Below, one piece after another: positions 7,186-13,911 of a stretch of DNA of 25,558 nucleotides. Location of the stretch: the NCBI GenBank assembly GCA_017882065.1, contig JADGQD010000005.1, positions 1-25,558 on the forward strand, written 5' to 3'. The DNA comes from Anaerolineales bacterium (GTDB lineage Bacteria > Chloroflexota > Anaerolineae > Anaerolineales > Villigracilaceae). The first letter of the stretch is position 1. Each line of letters starts with the position of its first letter. A program made the translations under genes and the position numbers. A model generated the notes under the pieces. That model was not told where the DNA came from, did not search any database, and was given only the letters and a program-made list of their open reading frames with translations.

Positions 7186-7947
7186 ATGTCCAAGATCAAA
7201 GTTGTCTTCTTCGACCTGGGCTCCACCCTCGTTTATTCAAAAGTCCCCTGGCCGCCCATTTACGAGCAGGCGGACTGGGCGCTGGTTGAGGTTCTCTGCC
7301 GCGCCGGTATCGAGATTGATCCGGTCGCTTTCTACACCGAGTTCGGCGGTTTCATCCGCTCCTATTATGACAAACACACAGAAGACAACCTCGAACAGAC
7401 AACATTCACCGTCCTGCGCGACGTGATGTCCCGGAAAGGCTTCCGGAGCGTCCCCGACCCGGTCCTGCATGCCGCGCTGGAGGCGATGTATGCCGTCACC
7501 CAGCAGAACTGGTATCTCGAAGAGGATGCCATTTCGACCCTCGAAACACTCAAATCTCGCGGCTACCGCCTGGGCCTGATCTCCAACACCTCGGACGACA
7601 ATAACGTTCAAGGAATTGTGGACCGCTGGGGACTTCGTCCGTTTTTCGAGACCATCGTCACCTCCGCGGCGCTGGGCATCCGCAAACCGGACGTGCGTAT
7701 CTTCCAGGTCGCGCTGGATCGCTTCCGGGTCCAGCCCGAAGCTGCGGCAATGGTTGGCGATACGCTTGATGCAGACGTGCTGGGCGCCAACCAGTCAGGC
7801 ATCTACAGCATCTGGGTCACGCGCCGGGTCCAGATCCCGGAAGAAGGTGAACTGGCAATCCAGCCGCAGGCGGTCGTCACAGCACTCTCCCAAATTCCAG
7901 ACCTGCTTGCCGAAGTCGAAAACGATCGCGCCAAAGGGCTTGCCTAA
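7186..7947 (+). CDS. HAD-superfamily hydrolase, subfamily IA
   Basis: Predicted cytoplasmic phosphatase of 253 residues. Motif I is FFDLGSTL with nucleophile D10; position 12 is Gly where many phosphatases have Asp, a variant that is common in HAD proteins written DLGxT. Motif II is LISNTSD, motif III is the Lys in GIRKPDVRIF, and motif IV is VGDTLDADVLGAN. A helical cap lies between motifs I and II. The substrate cannot be read from the sequence. It stands alone between two hairpins, with its own -10 box. Confidence 0.9.
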   Translation: MSKIKVVFFDLGSTLVYSKVPWPPIYEQADWALVEVLCRAGIEIDPVAFYTEFGGFIRSYYDKHTEDNLEQTTFTVLRDVMSRKGFRSVPDPVLHAALEAMYAVTQQNWYLEEDAISTLETLKSRGYRLGLISNTSDDNNVQGIVDRWGLRPFFETIVTSAALGIRKPDVRIFQVALDRFRVQPEAAAMVGDTLDADVLGANQSGIYSIWVTRRVQIPEEGELAIQPQAVVTALSQIPDLLAEVENDRAKGLA

Positions 7948-8005
7948 GGCGCGGAGTATTTATCAACTGAAATCATCGTTTCAAAGGCTGTAACCACGCA
8001 CAAGA

Positions 8006-8040
8006 AAATTCAGGGCTGCCAGATGGCAGCCCTGAATTTA
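8006..8040. terminator. Terminator after the HAD hydrolase gene
   Basis: A 15-bp perfect stem (8006-8020 with 8025-8039) with a 4-base loop. A/T runs at both ends of the stem mean it may work in both directions. Apart from this hairpin and the possible small frame at 8124-8285, the 361 bases between 7948 and 8308 show nothing I recognise. Confidence 0.8.
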
Positions 8041-8123
8041 TTCCATTGGATGCTTTACCCGGTAATATCGAAAATCACACATCTCCCCACCCCGCCAATC
8101 GTCTGGTTGCGGGCCCAGCGGAT

Positions 8124-8285
8124 TTACAGTGTAACTCCTTCGAAAAGGAATTTATTCAGGCAGTAGAAGTAAGGGGTTAATTCCGGTAGACCATATTCGG
8201 TCAGGATATTCAGGTAAGAGTAACTGTGCTTGTTCAGGGCAACCACATCCGGTCTGAGGTCCGGGAATTCGCTTATAATTTGCAT
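8124..8285 (-). CDS. Possible 53-residue protein or gene remnant, unknown
   Basis: An ATG-started frame on the - strand of 53 codons, too short for common length cut-offs. The translation begins MQIISEFPDLRPDVV and ends NKFLFEGVTL; it is rich in Leu, Tyr, Phe and Asn, and the third codon positions are about 55% G or C by hand count, so it looks like protein. There is no Shine-Dalgarno, and an in-frame TGA lies seven codons upstream of the ATG. It runs under the -10 box of the DUF362 gene on the other strand. It may be a real small gene, or the C-terminal remnant of a lost gene. I recognise no family. Confidence 0.33.
   Translation of the reverse strand: MQIISEFPDLRPDVVALNKHSYSYLNILTEYGLPELTPYFYCLNKFLFEGVTL
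8274..8279 (+). promoter_or_regulatory. -10 box TATAAT for the DUF362 gene
   Basis: A perfect TATAAT lies 29 bases before the ATG at 8309. This leaves a short leader with an AAAGGA site at about 8296-8301, so this gene has a normal leader. No convincing -35 was seen. Confidence 0.5.
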
Positions 8286-8308
8286 ATCAATCGCGAAAGG
8301 AAACCATC

Positions 8309-9472
8309 ATGCCAAGCAAAGTTTACTTCGGTAACGCCCACCAATCCCGTCTGGAAGCAAAAGAGACCTTACCGGCAAAACTCGACCTGATCCTCGAAAA
8401 TCTTCAAATCCGCCAGCGCGTCAAAGACGAGATGGTGGTCATCAAAATGCACACCGGCAATAACATCGGCTATTCGACCATCCACCCGGTCTTCGTGCGG
8501 CGCGTCGTGCAGGCTGTCAAGGACGGAGGCGGCAAACCCTTCGTCGCAGATGTGAACTGGGACGTAGCCGGAGCCGAGACACGCGGCTACACTCAGGAGA
8601 CCATCGGCTGCCCGATCTATCCCGCCGCCGGCCCGGACGAGAAATACTATTACGAGTACGAAAAGCCTTTTAAAAGTATCCAAAAATGGAAACTGGCCGG
8701 GATGATCCATGACGCCACGTTTCTCATTAACTTCTCCCACGTTAAAGGGCACCCCTCTTGCGGTTTCGGCGCGGCCTTCAAAAACTTGGCGCTGGGCTGC
8801 ATGGCCGGTGAAACCCGCGGCGATATGCACCATGCGATGCACTTCGATCAGTACTGGTTCCCCGAAAAATGCGCGGATGCCGGGATGATCCAAAAAATCG
8901 CCGCATCCTGTCCATTCGAAGCCATCGTCGAAGACAAAAAACTGCCCGGCCAGATGCACCTGCATATGGAACAGTGCAACCAGTGCGGACGCTGTCTCAA
9001 AGTTGCTCCGCCAGGAAGCCTGAAGATTGACGCATCCAACTTCTACACCTTTCAGGAAGCCTGCGCCATCTCGACCAGCATAACGCTTTCCACCTTCGAC
9101 CCAAAGAAAGTCACCCACCTCTCCCTGGCGACGCACATGACCCCGGTCTGCGATTGCTTCGGGTTCACCTCCATGCCCATCCTGCCCGATGTGGGCATCT
9201 TCGGGTCCGACGATATCATTGCCATCGAACGCGCCGTGCTGGATGCCACAGCCGGGATGCGTCTCATCGAGGAGAACCTGCCGCTGACGATGGAAGTCCA
9301 CTCCCGCGCAGGCCACCCCTTCCGGCAGTTACACGGTCCGCTCAAAGACCCGTATCTGGTCACCGAATACGGAGAAAAACTCGGGCTCGGCAGCCGCGAC
9401 TACGAACTGGTGGATATCCTCCCACTGGAAAAGGTCGAACGCTCCGCCCTGCAATATATACCGTCAAAGTAA
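8309..9472 (+). CDS. DUF362-domain iron-sulfur protein
   Basis: Protein of 387 residues in the DUF362 family, whose members are mostly uncharacterised and often carry ferredoxin clusters. Family marks are the block FSHVKGHPSCGFGAAFKNLA (142-161) and PDVGIFGSDDIIAIERAVLD (293-312). Between them is an iron-sulfur segment, but it is reduced: CNQCGRC gives C223, C226, C229, while the fourth position (233) is Ala; an SCP at C201 could supply the missing ligand. DUF362 ferredoxins normally have two full CX2CX2CX3C sets. The gene is single, between a -10 box and a terminator. A redox or metal-binding role is likely; nothing more specific can be said. Confidence 0.88.
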   Translation: MPSKVYFGNAHQSRLEAKETLPAKLDLILENLQIRQRVKDEMVVIKMHTGNNIGYSTIHPVFVRRVVQAVKDGGGKPFVADVNWDVAGAETRGYTQETIGCPIYPAAGPDEKYYYEYEKPFKSIQKWKLAGMIHDATFLINFSHVKGHPSCGFGAAFKNLALGCMAGETRGDMHHAMHFDQYWFPEKCADAGMIQKIAASCPFEAIVEDKKLPGQMHLHMEQCNQCGRCLKVAPPGSLKIDASNFYTFQEACAISTSITLSTFDPKKVTHLSLATHMTPVCDCFGFTSMPILPDVGIFGSDDIIAIERAVLDATAGMRLIEENLPLTMEVHSRAGHPFRQLHGPLKDPYLVTEYGEKLGLGSRDYELVDILPLEKVERSALQYIPSK

Positions 9473-9481
9473 ATTGAAAGG

Positions 9482-9516
9482 ACAGCCCCGTCTCGTAGAC
9501 ACGGGGCTGTTTGGTT
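9482..9516 (+). terminator. Terminator after the DUF362 gene
   Basis: A 10-bp perfect stem (9482-9491 with 9501-9510), a 9-base loop and a T-rich tail. The tail runs directly into the -10 box of rarA. Confidence 0.82.
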
Positions 9517-9522
9517 TATAAT
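9496..9522 (+). promoter_or_regulatory. Promoter of rarA, overlapping the previous terminator
   Basis: TATAAT at 9517-9522 ends 7 bases before the ATG at 9530; TAGACA at 9496-9501 is a possible -35 at the short spacing of 15 bases and lies inside the preceding hairpin. There is no Shine-Dalgarno, so the message would be leaderless. Confidence 0.55.
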
Positions 9523-9529
9523 CATCTCC

Positions 9530-10936
9530 ATGACCGACCTGTTTGACCACGCTATGCAGCAGCGCATGAAGGACGAAGCCCCGCTGGCCGCCCGATTGCG
9601 CCCCCGCACCCTCGATGAGTACGTCGGTCAGGAACATATCGTCGGCCCGGGCAAACTTCTGCGCCGCGCCATCGAAGCCGACCGGCTTTTCTCGTCCATC
9701 ATCCTGTGGGGTCCGCCTGGCACCGGCAAGACCACCCTGGCACAGGTTATCGCCAACCGCACCCAATCTCATTTCGAAACGCTCTCAGCCGTCCTGGCGG
9801 GCAAAGCCGAACTCAAGGAAGTCATCGAAGCCGCCCTAGAACGCCGCCGGTTACATCAGAAAAAGACCACCCTTTTCATAGACGAGGTCCATCGCTGGAA
9901 TAAGGCTCAACAGGACGCCCTCCTGCCGCATGTCGAGAACGGTACCGTGCTGCTCATCGGCGCCACCACCGAAAACCCATATTTTGAAGTCATCGGCGCG
10001 CTGGTCTCCCGCAGCCGCGTCTTCCAACTGCTCCCGTTGACCGGCGAACAGACCGGTAAAATTCTGGACAAGGCCCTTGCCGACCCGGATCGCGGTTACG
10101 GCAACCGCCACGTTATTCTGGACCCGGAGGCCCGCGCCCACTTAATTGACGTTTCCGGTGGCGACGCGCGTAATGCGTTGAACGCCCTCGAACTGGCGGT
10201 CGAATCCACGCCCCCCGAAGCAGATGGCGTTATCCACATCACCCTGGACATCGCCCAGGAATCCATCCAGCGCCGCGCTGTGCTTTATGACAAGGACGGC
10301 GACGCCCACTACGACACGATCAGCGCCTTCATCAAATCCGTCCGTGGCTCTGACCCAGACGCGGCCCTTTACTGGCTGGCGAAAATGCTCTACGCCGGGG
10401 AAGACCCGCGCTTCATCCTGCGCCGTCTCATCATTCTGGCCGGGGAAGATATCGGTCTGGCCGACCCGATGGGACTGGTGGTCGCCGCGTCCGCCATGCA
10501 AGCCTTTGCCTTTATCGGCCTGCCGGAGGGAGTTTACCCCATCGTCGAAGCGACGCTATACCTGGCGACTGCTCCCAAGTCTAATACAGCCACATCTTAT
10601 TTTAAAGCCTTCGAGCGCATCGAACAGGAAGGTGTGGGTGACGTGCCAGATCATCTGAAAGACAACAACCGGGACGCGGCTGCCCTGGGTCACGGCAAGG
10701 GATACGTCTATCCGCACATGTCCGAAGACCACTTCACTCCCCAGCAATACCTGCCGAAAGAGCTACTAGGGACGTATTTCTATAAACCTTCCAGTGTGGG
10801 TTACGAAGTCGCAGTCGCGGACCGGCTGTCACGCTGGCGCGAGGCCCAGCGCAAGGCGCTCGGCATCACCCGACTCGAAGAAATCCCCGACCTGACTCAG
10901 GAACAGATTGACGAGATGAAGCGGAAAATAAAATAA
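9530..10936 (+). CDS. rarA: Replication-associated recombination protein A (RarA/MgsA AAA+ ATPase)
   Basis: AAA+ ATPase of the RarA/MgsA/WRNIP1 family that acts at stalled replication forks and single-strand gaps. The 468 residues are slightly longer than usual for the family. Walker A is GPPGTGKTT (61-69), Walker B is LFIDEVHRW (115-123), and sensor 1 is GATTENPYFE. A clamp-loader-like lid contains SGGDARNALNALE, and the C-terminal tetramerisation part holds DPRFILRRLIILAGEDIGLADP and LGHGKGYVYPH, both strong RarA marks. It begins right after a terminator with its own -10 box; 217 bases of repeats and hairpins follow. Confidence 0.96.
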   Translation: MTDLFDHAMQQRMKDEAPLAARLRPRTLDEYVGQEHIVGPGKLLRRAIEADRLFSSIILWGPPGTGKTTLAQVIANRTQSHFETLSAVLAGKAELKEVIEAALERRRLHQKKTTLFIDEVHRWNKAQQDALLPHVENGTVLLIGATTENPYFEVIGALVSRSRVFQLLPLTGEQTGKILDKALADPDRGYGNRHVILDPEARAHLIDVSGGDARNALNALELAVESTPPEADGVIHITLDIAQESIQRRAVLYDKDGDAHYDTISAFIKSVRGSDPDAALYWLAKMLYAGEDPRFILRRLIILAGEDIGLADPMGLVVAASAMQAFAFIGLPEGVYPIVEATLYLATAPKSNTATSYFKAFERIEQEGVGDVPDHLKDNNRDAAALGHGKGYVYPHMSEDHFTPQQYLPKELLGTYFYKPSSVGYEVAVADRLSRWREAQRKALGITRLEEIPDLTQEQIDEMKRKIK

Positions 10937-11003
10937 AAAAGTTCTGAAGAAAGAAAAACTCCGCGGCTTGATAAAACATAGCGGGGAGTAGCGATACAAA
11001 GAG

Positions 11004-11040
11004 TTTTTCTGAGAATCACCGTGGTGATCGGATAAATAGG
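11004..11040 (+). repeat. 37-base intergenic repeat, copy C
   Basis: Ungapped match to copies A (30 of 37) and B (29 of 37). Here the centre is a perfect inverted repeat ATCACC-GT-GGTGAT. Its last two bases are also the first two bases of the 17-bp hairpin that follows. A weaker, inverted match with the core GGGAAT..CCGTG is on the - strand at about 11076-11108. Confidence 0.75.
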
Positions 11041-11075
11041 TGGTGTTGGGCGGGCTTCGCCCGCCCAACACCACC
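11039..11075. repeat. Long GC-rich hairpin, palindromic element or terminator
   Basis: A perfect 17-bp stem (11039-11055 with 11059-11075) closes on a 3-base TTC loop. It is followed on the + strand by a modest T/C-rich tract, so it may end the rarA transcript, 100 bases after the rarA stop. Its symmetry and its flanking repeats also fit a small palindromic repeat element. Confidence 0.75.
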
Positions 11076-11140
11076 ATATCTTTCTCTCAGTCACGGAAAT
11101 TCCCAATGACCCTACAAAGAGATACCGATGTCTGCTGGAG

Positions 11141-11146
11141 TATAAT
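11141..11146 (+). promoter_or_regulatory. -10 box TATAAT for the membrane protein-selA pair
   Basis: A perfect TATAAT ends 7 bases before the ATG at 11154. No Shine-Dalgarno and no clear -35 are present; a leaderless message is predicted. Confidence 0.55.
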
Positions 11147-11153
11147 TCAGGCA

Positions 11154-11609
11154 ATGGAACCTCGTCCCAATTCTTCCTTTCGTCCCTACATCGCCTCGAC
11201 CATCAGCCTCTTTATCATCGGCTGGGGGTGCGCGGCGTTGGCCGTCTTTACGCTCTCCCCCACCGTCTGGGCACGCTGGTTGCTCTTCTTTGGAGGCACA
11301 CTCGGCCTCACCAGCCTGGCTCTGCCCGCCACATGGTTCCTGAACCTGCGTTTTCCGTCCAAGCCGCCCGCCGGTGCCGCCGTCATTGTGCGGCAGGCCG
11401 TCTGGGTCGGCGTGTACGGGTCCTTGCTGACCTGGCTCCAGCAGGAGCGCCTGGTTACATTGTGGACCGGTCTCGGTCTGGCCGCTGGTCTGGTTGCGAT
11501 CGAATACCTCGTTCGCATGAGAGAGAATGTCCGCTGGCAACCTACCCCCCATTTGCCATCAAGTACCAGTGAAAAGTCTCCAGTGGATAGTGACCAGTCG
11601 AAAGAATGA
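11154..11609 (+). CDS. Four-helix membrane protein coupled to selA, unknown function
   Basis: Predicted integral membrane protein of 151 residues. Four hydrophobic segments are visible at about 14-32, 39-58, 76-93 and 101-119, then a polar tail rich in Ser, Pro and Glu. The frame is open from 11040, but the part before 11154 is read through a hairpin; the ATG at 11154, giving MEPRPNSSFRPY, fits the -10 box 7 bases upstream. Its stop overlaps the selA start by ATGA, so selA translation is probably coupled to it. I do not recognise the family. Confidence 0.78.
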   Translation: MEPRPNSSFRPYIASTISLFIIGWGCAALAVFTLSPTVWARWLLFFGGTLGLTSLALPATWFLNLRFPSKPPAGAAVIVRQAVWVGVYGSLLTWLQQERLVTLWTGLGLAAGLVAIEYLVRMRENVRWQPTPHLPSSTSEKSPVDSDQSKE

Positions 11610-12976
11610 ATCTGCGCGGGCTTCCCTCGGTTGAAAAACTTCTCCAAACCCAATTGGCGGCTGAACTCATCGCGAGTTACGGCCGCCCGTTAACGTTACA
11701 GGCCATCCGTAGCGCCCTGGACGAGGTGCGGAGGCGCGTTTCGAAAAGCAGCGAGGCCACCTTGCCCGACCGGGAAATCCTCCTCACCCAGGCCGCCTCC
11801 CTGTTGCAACTATGGACAGCCCCGACGCTGCTGCCCGTTATCAACGCCAGTGGTGTCATCCTGCACACCAACCTGGGTCGCGCCCCGCTTTCCAACGCCG
11901 CCATTCAGTCCATGGTTGCTGTCTCGCGCGGCTACTCGAATCTCGAAATCAACCTGGAAACCGGCAAACGCGGTAGCCGCCTGATCCACGCCGAGACATT
12001 GCTCCAGAGATTGACCGGTGCGGAGGCTGCGGTGGTGGTCAATAATAATGCTGCGGCCGTTCTGCTGATCTTATCTGCCCTTGCGAACAAGAAACGCGTG
12101 ATCGTTTCCCGTTCGCAACTTGTCGAAATCGGCGGTGGGTTTCGCATCCCCGATGTGATGAGACAGTCTGGGGCAAAACTGGTCGAAGTCGGCGCCACCA
12201 ACCGCGTCCACCTTTCAGATTACGAAGAGGCCCTGTCCGTGCCAACCGCACTGGTAATGCACGCTCACCACTCAAACTTCAAAATGATCGGCTTTACTAA
12301 AGAGCCTGAGCGAAAAGAAATCGCGGACCTCGCGCACAAATTCGGGGTTATATTCGCAGACGACCTCGGATCCGGGACGCTGCTGGCAACTGAACGCTAC
12401 GGGTTGGCTCACGAGCCGACGGTTCAAGAATCGCTCGCAGCCGGTGCAGACCTGGTCTGTTTTTCCGGAGATAAGTTACTCGGCGGCCCGCAGGCAGGCA
12501 TCCTCCTCGGCAAAGCCGACCTGCTGATAAGAATCAAGAAGCACCCGCTTGCGCGTGCCGTGCGCGCCGATAAACTCTGCCTGGCCGCGTTGACGGCCAC
12601 TCTGCTACACTATATCAAAGATGAGGCCGAGCGTGAGATCCCCATCTGGCGCATGATTTCAGCATCGCCAAAGCAGGTGAAGGCGCGTGCTGAATACTGG
12701 GCTGCCGAACTTGGGCAGGGTGAGGTGCTGGCAAGCGAATCCACCGTCGGCGGCGGGAGCCTGCCCGGCGAATCCCTGCCTACCTGGGTCCTTGCGCTGA
12801 CCGTCAAAAGTTCCGACAAGTTTTTGGAAAAACTGCGCCGGGAACAGCCGCCGATCATTGCCCGCACCGGAAATGACCGTATCCTGCTCGATCCACGCAC
12901 GGTCCTGCCCGAGCAGGAAGAAGCATTACTTGTCAATCTGGCAAATGACCTTCAATCTCAAAAGTGCAATCCTTGA
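11606..12976 (+). CDS. selA: L-seryl-tRNA(Sec) selenium transferase
   Basis: PLP enzyme that turns Ser-tRNA(Sec) into Sec-tRNA(Sec) using selenophosphate. Its 456 residues are close to the bacterial norm of about 460. The N-terminal tRNA-binding part begins LRGLPSVEKLL; PVINASGVILHTNLGRAPL (77-95) is a SelA signature; EVGATNRVHLSDYEEAL and IFADDLGSGTLL follow; and the PLP lysine is K290 in CFSGDKLLGGPQAG, equivalent to K295 of the E. coli enzyme. The start overlaps the preceding membrane-protein gene by ATGA. No selB, selD or tRNA(Sec) gene is in the window, so the rest of the pathway must lie elsewhere. The presence of selA implies that the organism makes selenoproteins. Confidence 0.96.
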   Translation: MNLRGLPSVEKLLQTQLAAELIASYGRPLTLQAIRSALDEVRRRVSKSSEATLPDREILLTQAASLLQLWTAPTLLPVINASGVILHTNLGRAPLSNAAIQSMVAVSRGYSNLEINLETGKRGSRLIHAETLLQRLTGAEAAVVVNNNAAAVLLILSALANKKRVIVSRSQLVEIGGGFRIPDVMRQSGAKLVEVGATNRVHLSDYEEALSVPTALVMHAHHSNFKMIGFTKEPERKEIADLAHKFGVIFADDLGSGTLLATERYGLAHEPTVQESLAAGADLVCFSGDKLLGGPQAGILLGKADLLIRIKKHPLARAVRADKLCLAALTATLLHYIKDEAEREIPIWRMISASPKQVKARAEYWAAELGQGEVLASESTVGGGSLPGESLPTWVLALTVKSSDKFLEKLRREQPPIIARTGNDRILLDPRTVLPEQEEALLVNLANDLQSQKCNP

Positions 12977-13006
12977 GAAATCCTTTCCATACTGGTTGAT
13001 AGGCCT

Positions 13007-13828
13007 ATGACTTTACATGCCGACCTTACGCGCGTCCTGAAAAATACCAGCCGGACGTTTTTTATTCCGATTGCCCGTCTGCCTGCCAGGCTGCAAGAAA
13101 CGGTTGCCTGTGCCTATCTGTGCATGCGGGCCATTGACGAGATCGAAGACCACCCTGACCTGGATGACACCACCAAAGCGGCATTGCTGCACGGGCTGGG
13201 TCCAATTCTGCAGGCGCATTTAGGCGTGGGGAATGCGCATACCTGTCTCGCTGAATTGGATTTCTTTTTCTCCCCTTATCGTTCCATCCTTCCAGAAGTC
13301 ACTTTGCGGATTGGTGACTGGCTCTCGAGTGCGCCCAGCGAAATAGCCCCGCGCGTCTGGGACGCGACGATAGCGATGGCAGAACGCATGGCCTATTGGG
13401 CAGAGAACCATTGGCAGATTCAAACTGAAGCCGACTTGGATGGGTACACATTCAGCGTGGCAGGAGCGGTTGGATTGCTGATTTGCGATATTTGGGGTTG
13501 GTTCGACGGGACAGCGATTGACCGGATGTGCGCGGTCCAATTCGGGCGCGGCCTGCAGGCGGTCAACATCCTGCGCAACCGCAAAGAAGATGCAGACCGC
13601 GGTGTGAATTTCTTCCCTGCCGGTTGGACAGATAAGCATATGTTCACGTATGCCAGGAAGAACATTGACCTCGCCAAAGCGGGTGTCATGTCCATGCCAA
13701 AAAGTTCTTTTAAGTATTTTGTAGAAATCCCCTTACTCCTTGCAGAGGCCACCCTGAATGCAATTGAAAACGGGGTGGGGAAACTTTCACGTGAGCAGGT
13801 CATGCAAATTGTGGGGCAGCCCACTTAA
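13007..13828 (+). CDS. Squalene/phytoene synthase family protein
   Basis: Homologue of enzymes that join two prenyl diphosphates head to head to make squalene or phytoene. The protein has 273 residues, about the family length. The first Asp-rich motif is intact (AIDEIED, D44 to D48). The second, normally NILRDxxED, reads NILRNRKED: N191 replaces the first Asp, while D195 is kept, followed by ADRGVNFFP. The segment YTFSVAGAVG corresponds to the usual YxxxVAGxVG. It starts 30 bases after selA without a visible ribosome site. Because a metal-binding Asp is changed, the activity may differ from that of a standard synthase; hopanoid or carotenoid partners are not next to it. Confidence 0.85.
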   Translation: MTLHADLTRVLKNTSRTFFIPIARLPARLQETVACAYLCMRAIDEIEDHPDLDDTTKAALLHGLGPILQAHLGVGNAHTCLAELDFFFSPYRSILPEVTLRIGDWLSSAPSEIAPRVWDATIAMAERMAYWAENHWQIQTEADLDGYTFSVAGAVGLLICDIWGWFDGTAIDRMCAVQFGRGLQAVNILRNRKEDADRGVNFFPAGWTDKHMFTYARKNIDLAKAGVMSMPKSSFKYFVEIPLLLAEATLNAIENGVGKLSREQVMQIVGQPT

Positions 13829-13911
13829 ACGCAAAGATCGCAAAAGGGTGCATGCTGCGAGAAAAGAAAATAGCAAATGGCCGAAAAAATCATTGAGGTT
13901 GAGTTTCTTTA

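Noticed and set aside
7186..7227. Gly in place of the second Asp in HAD motif I as a sign of an inactive enzyme
   Set aside because: DLGxT motifs are widespread among HAD proteins, and the other three motifs are intact.
8369..9316. A 315-codon open frame on the - strand opposite the DUF362 gene
   Set aside because: It mirrors the codon pattern of the real gene, has no family motif, and the + strand product carries clear DUF362 signatures. The same applies to the long - strand frame at 5908-6537 opposite CoA-transferase B.
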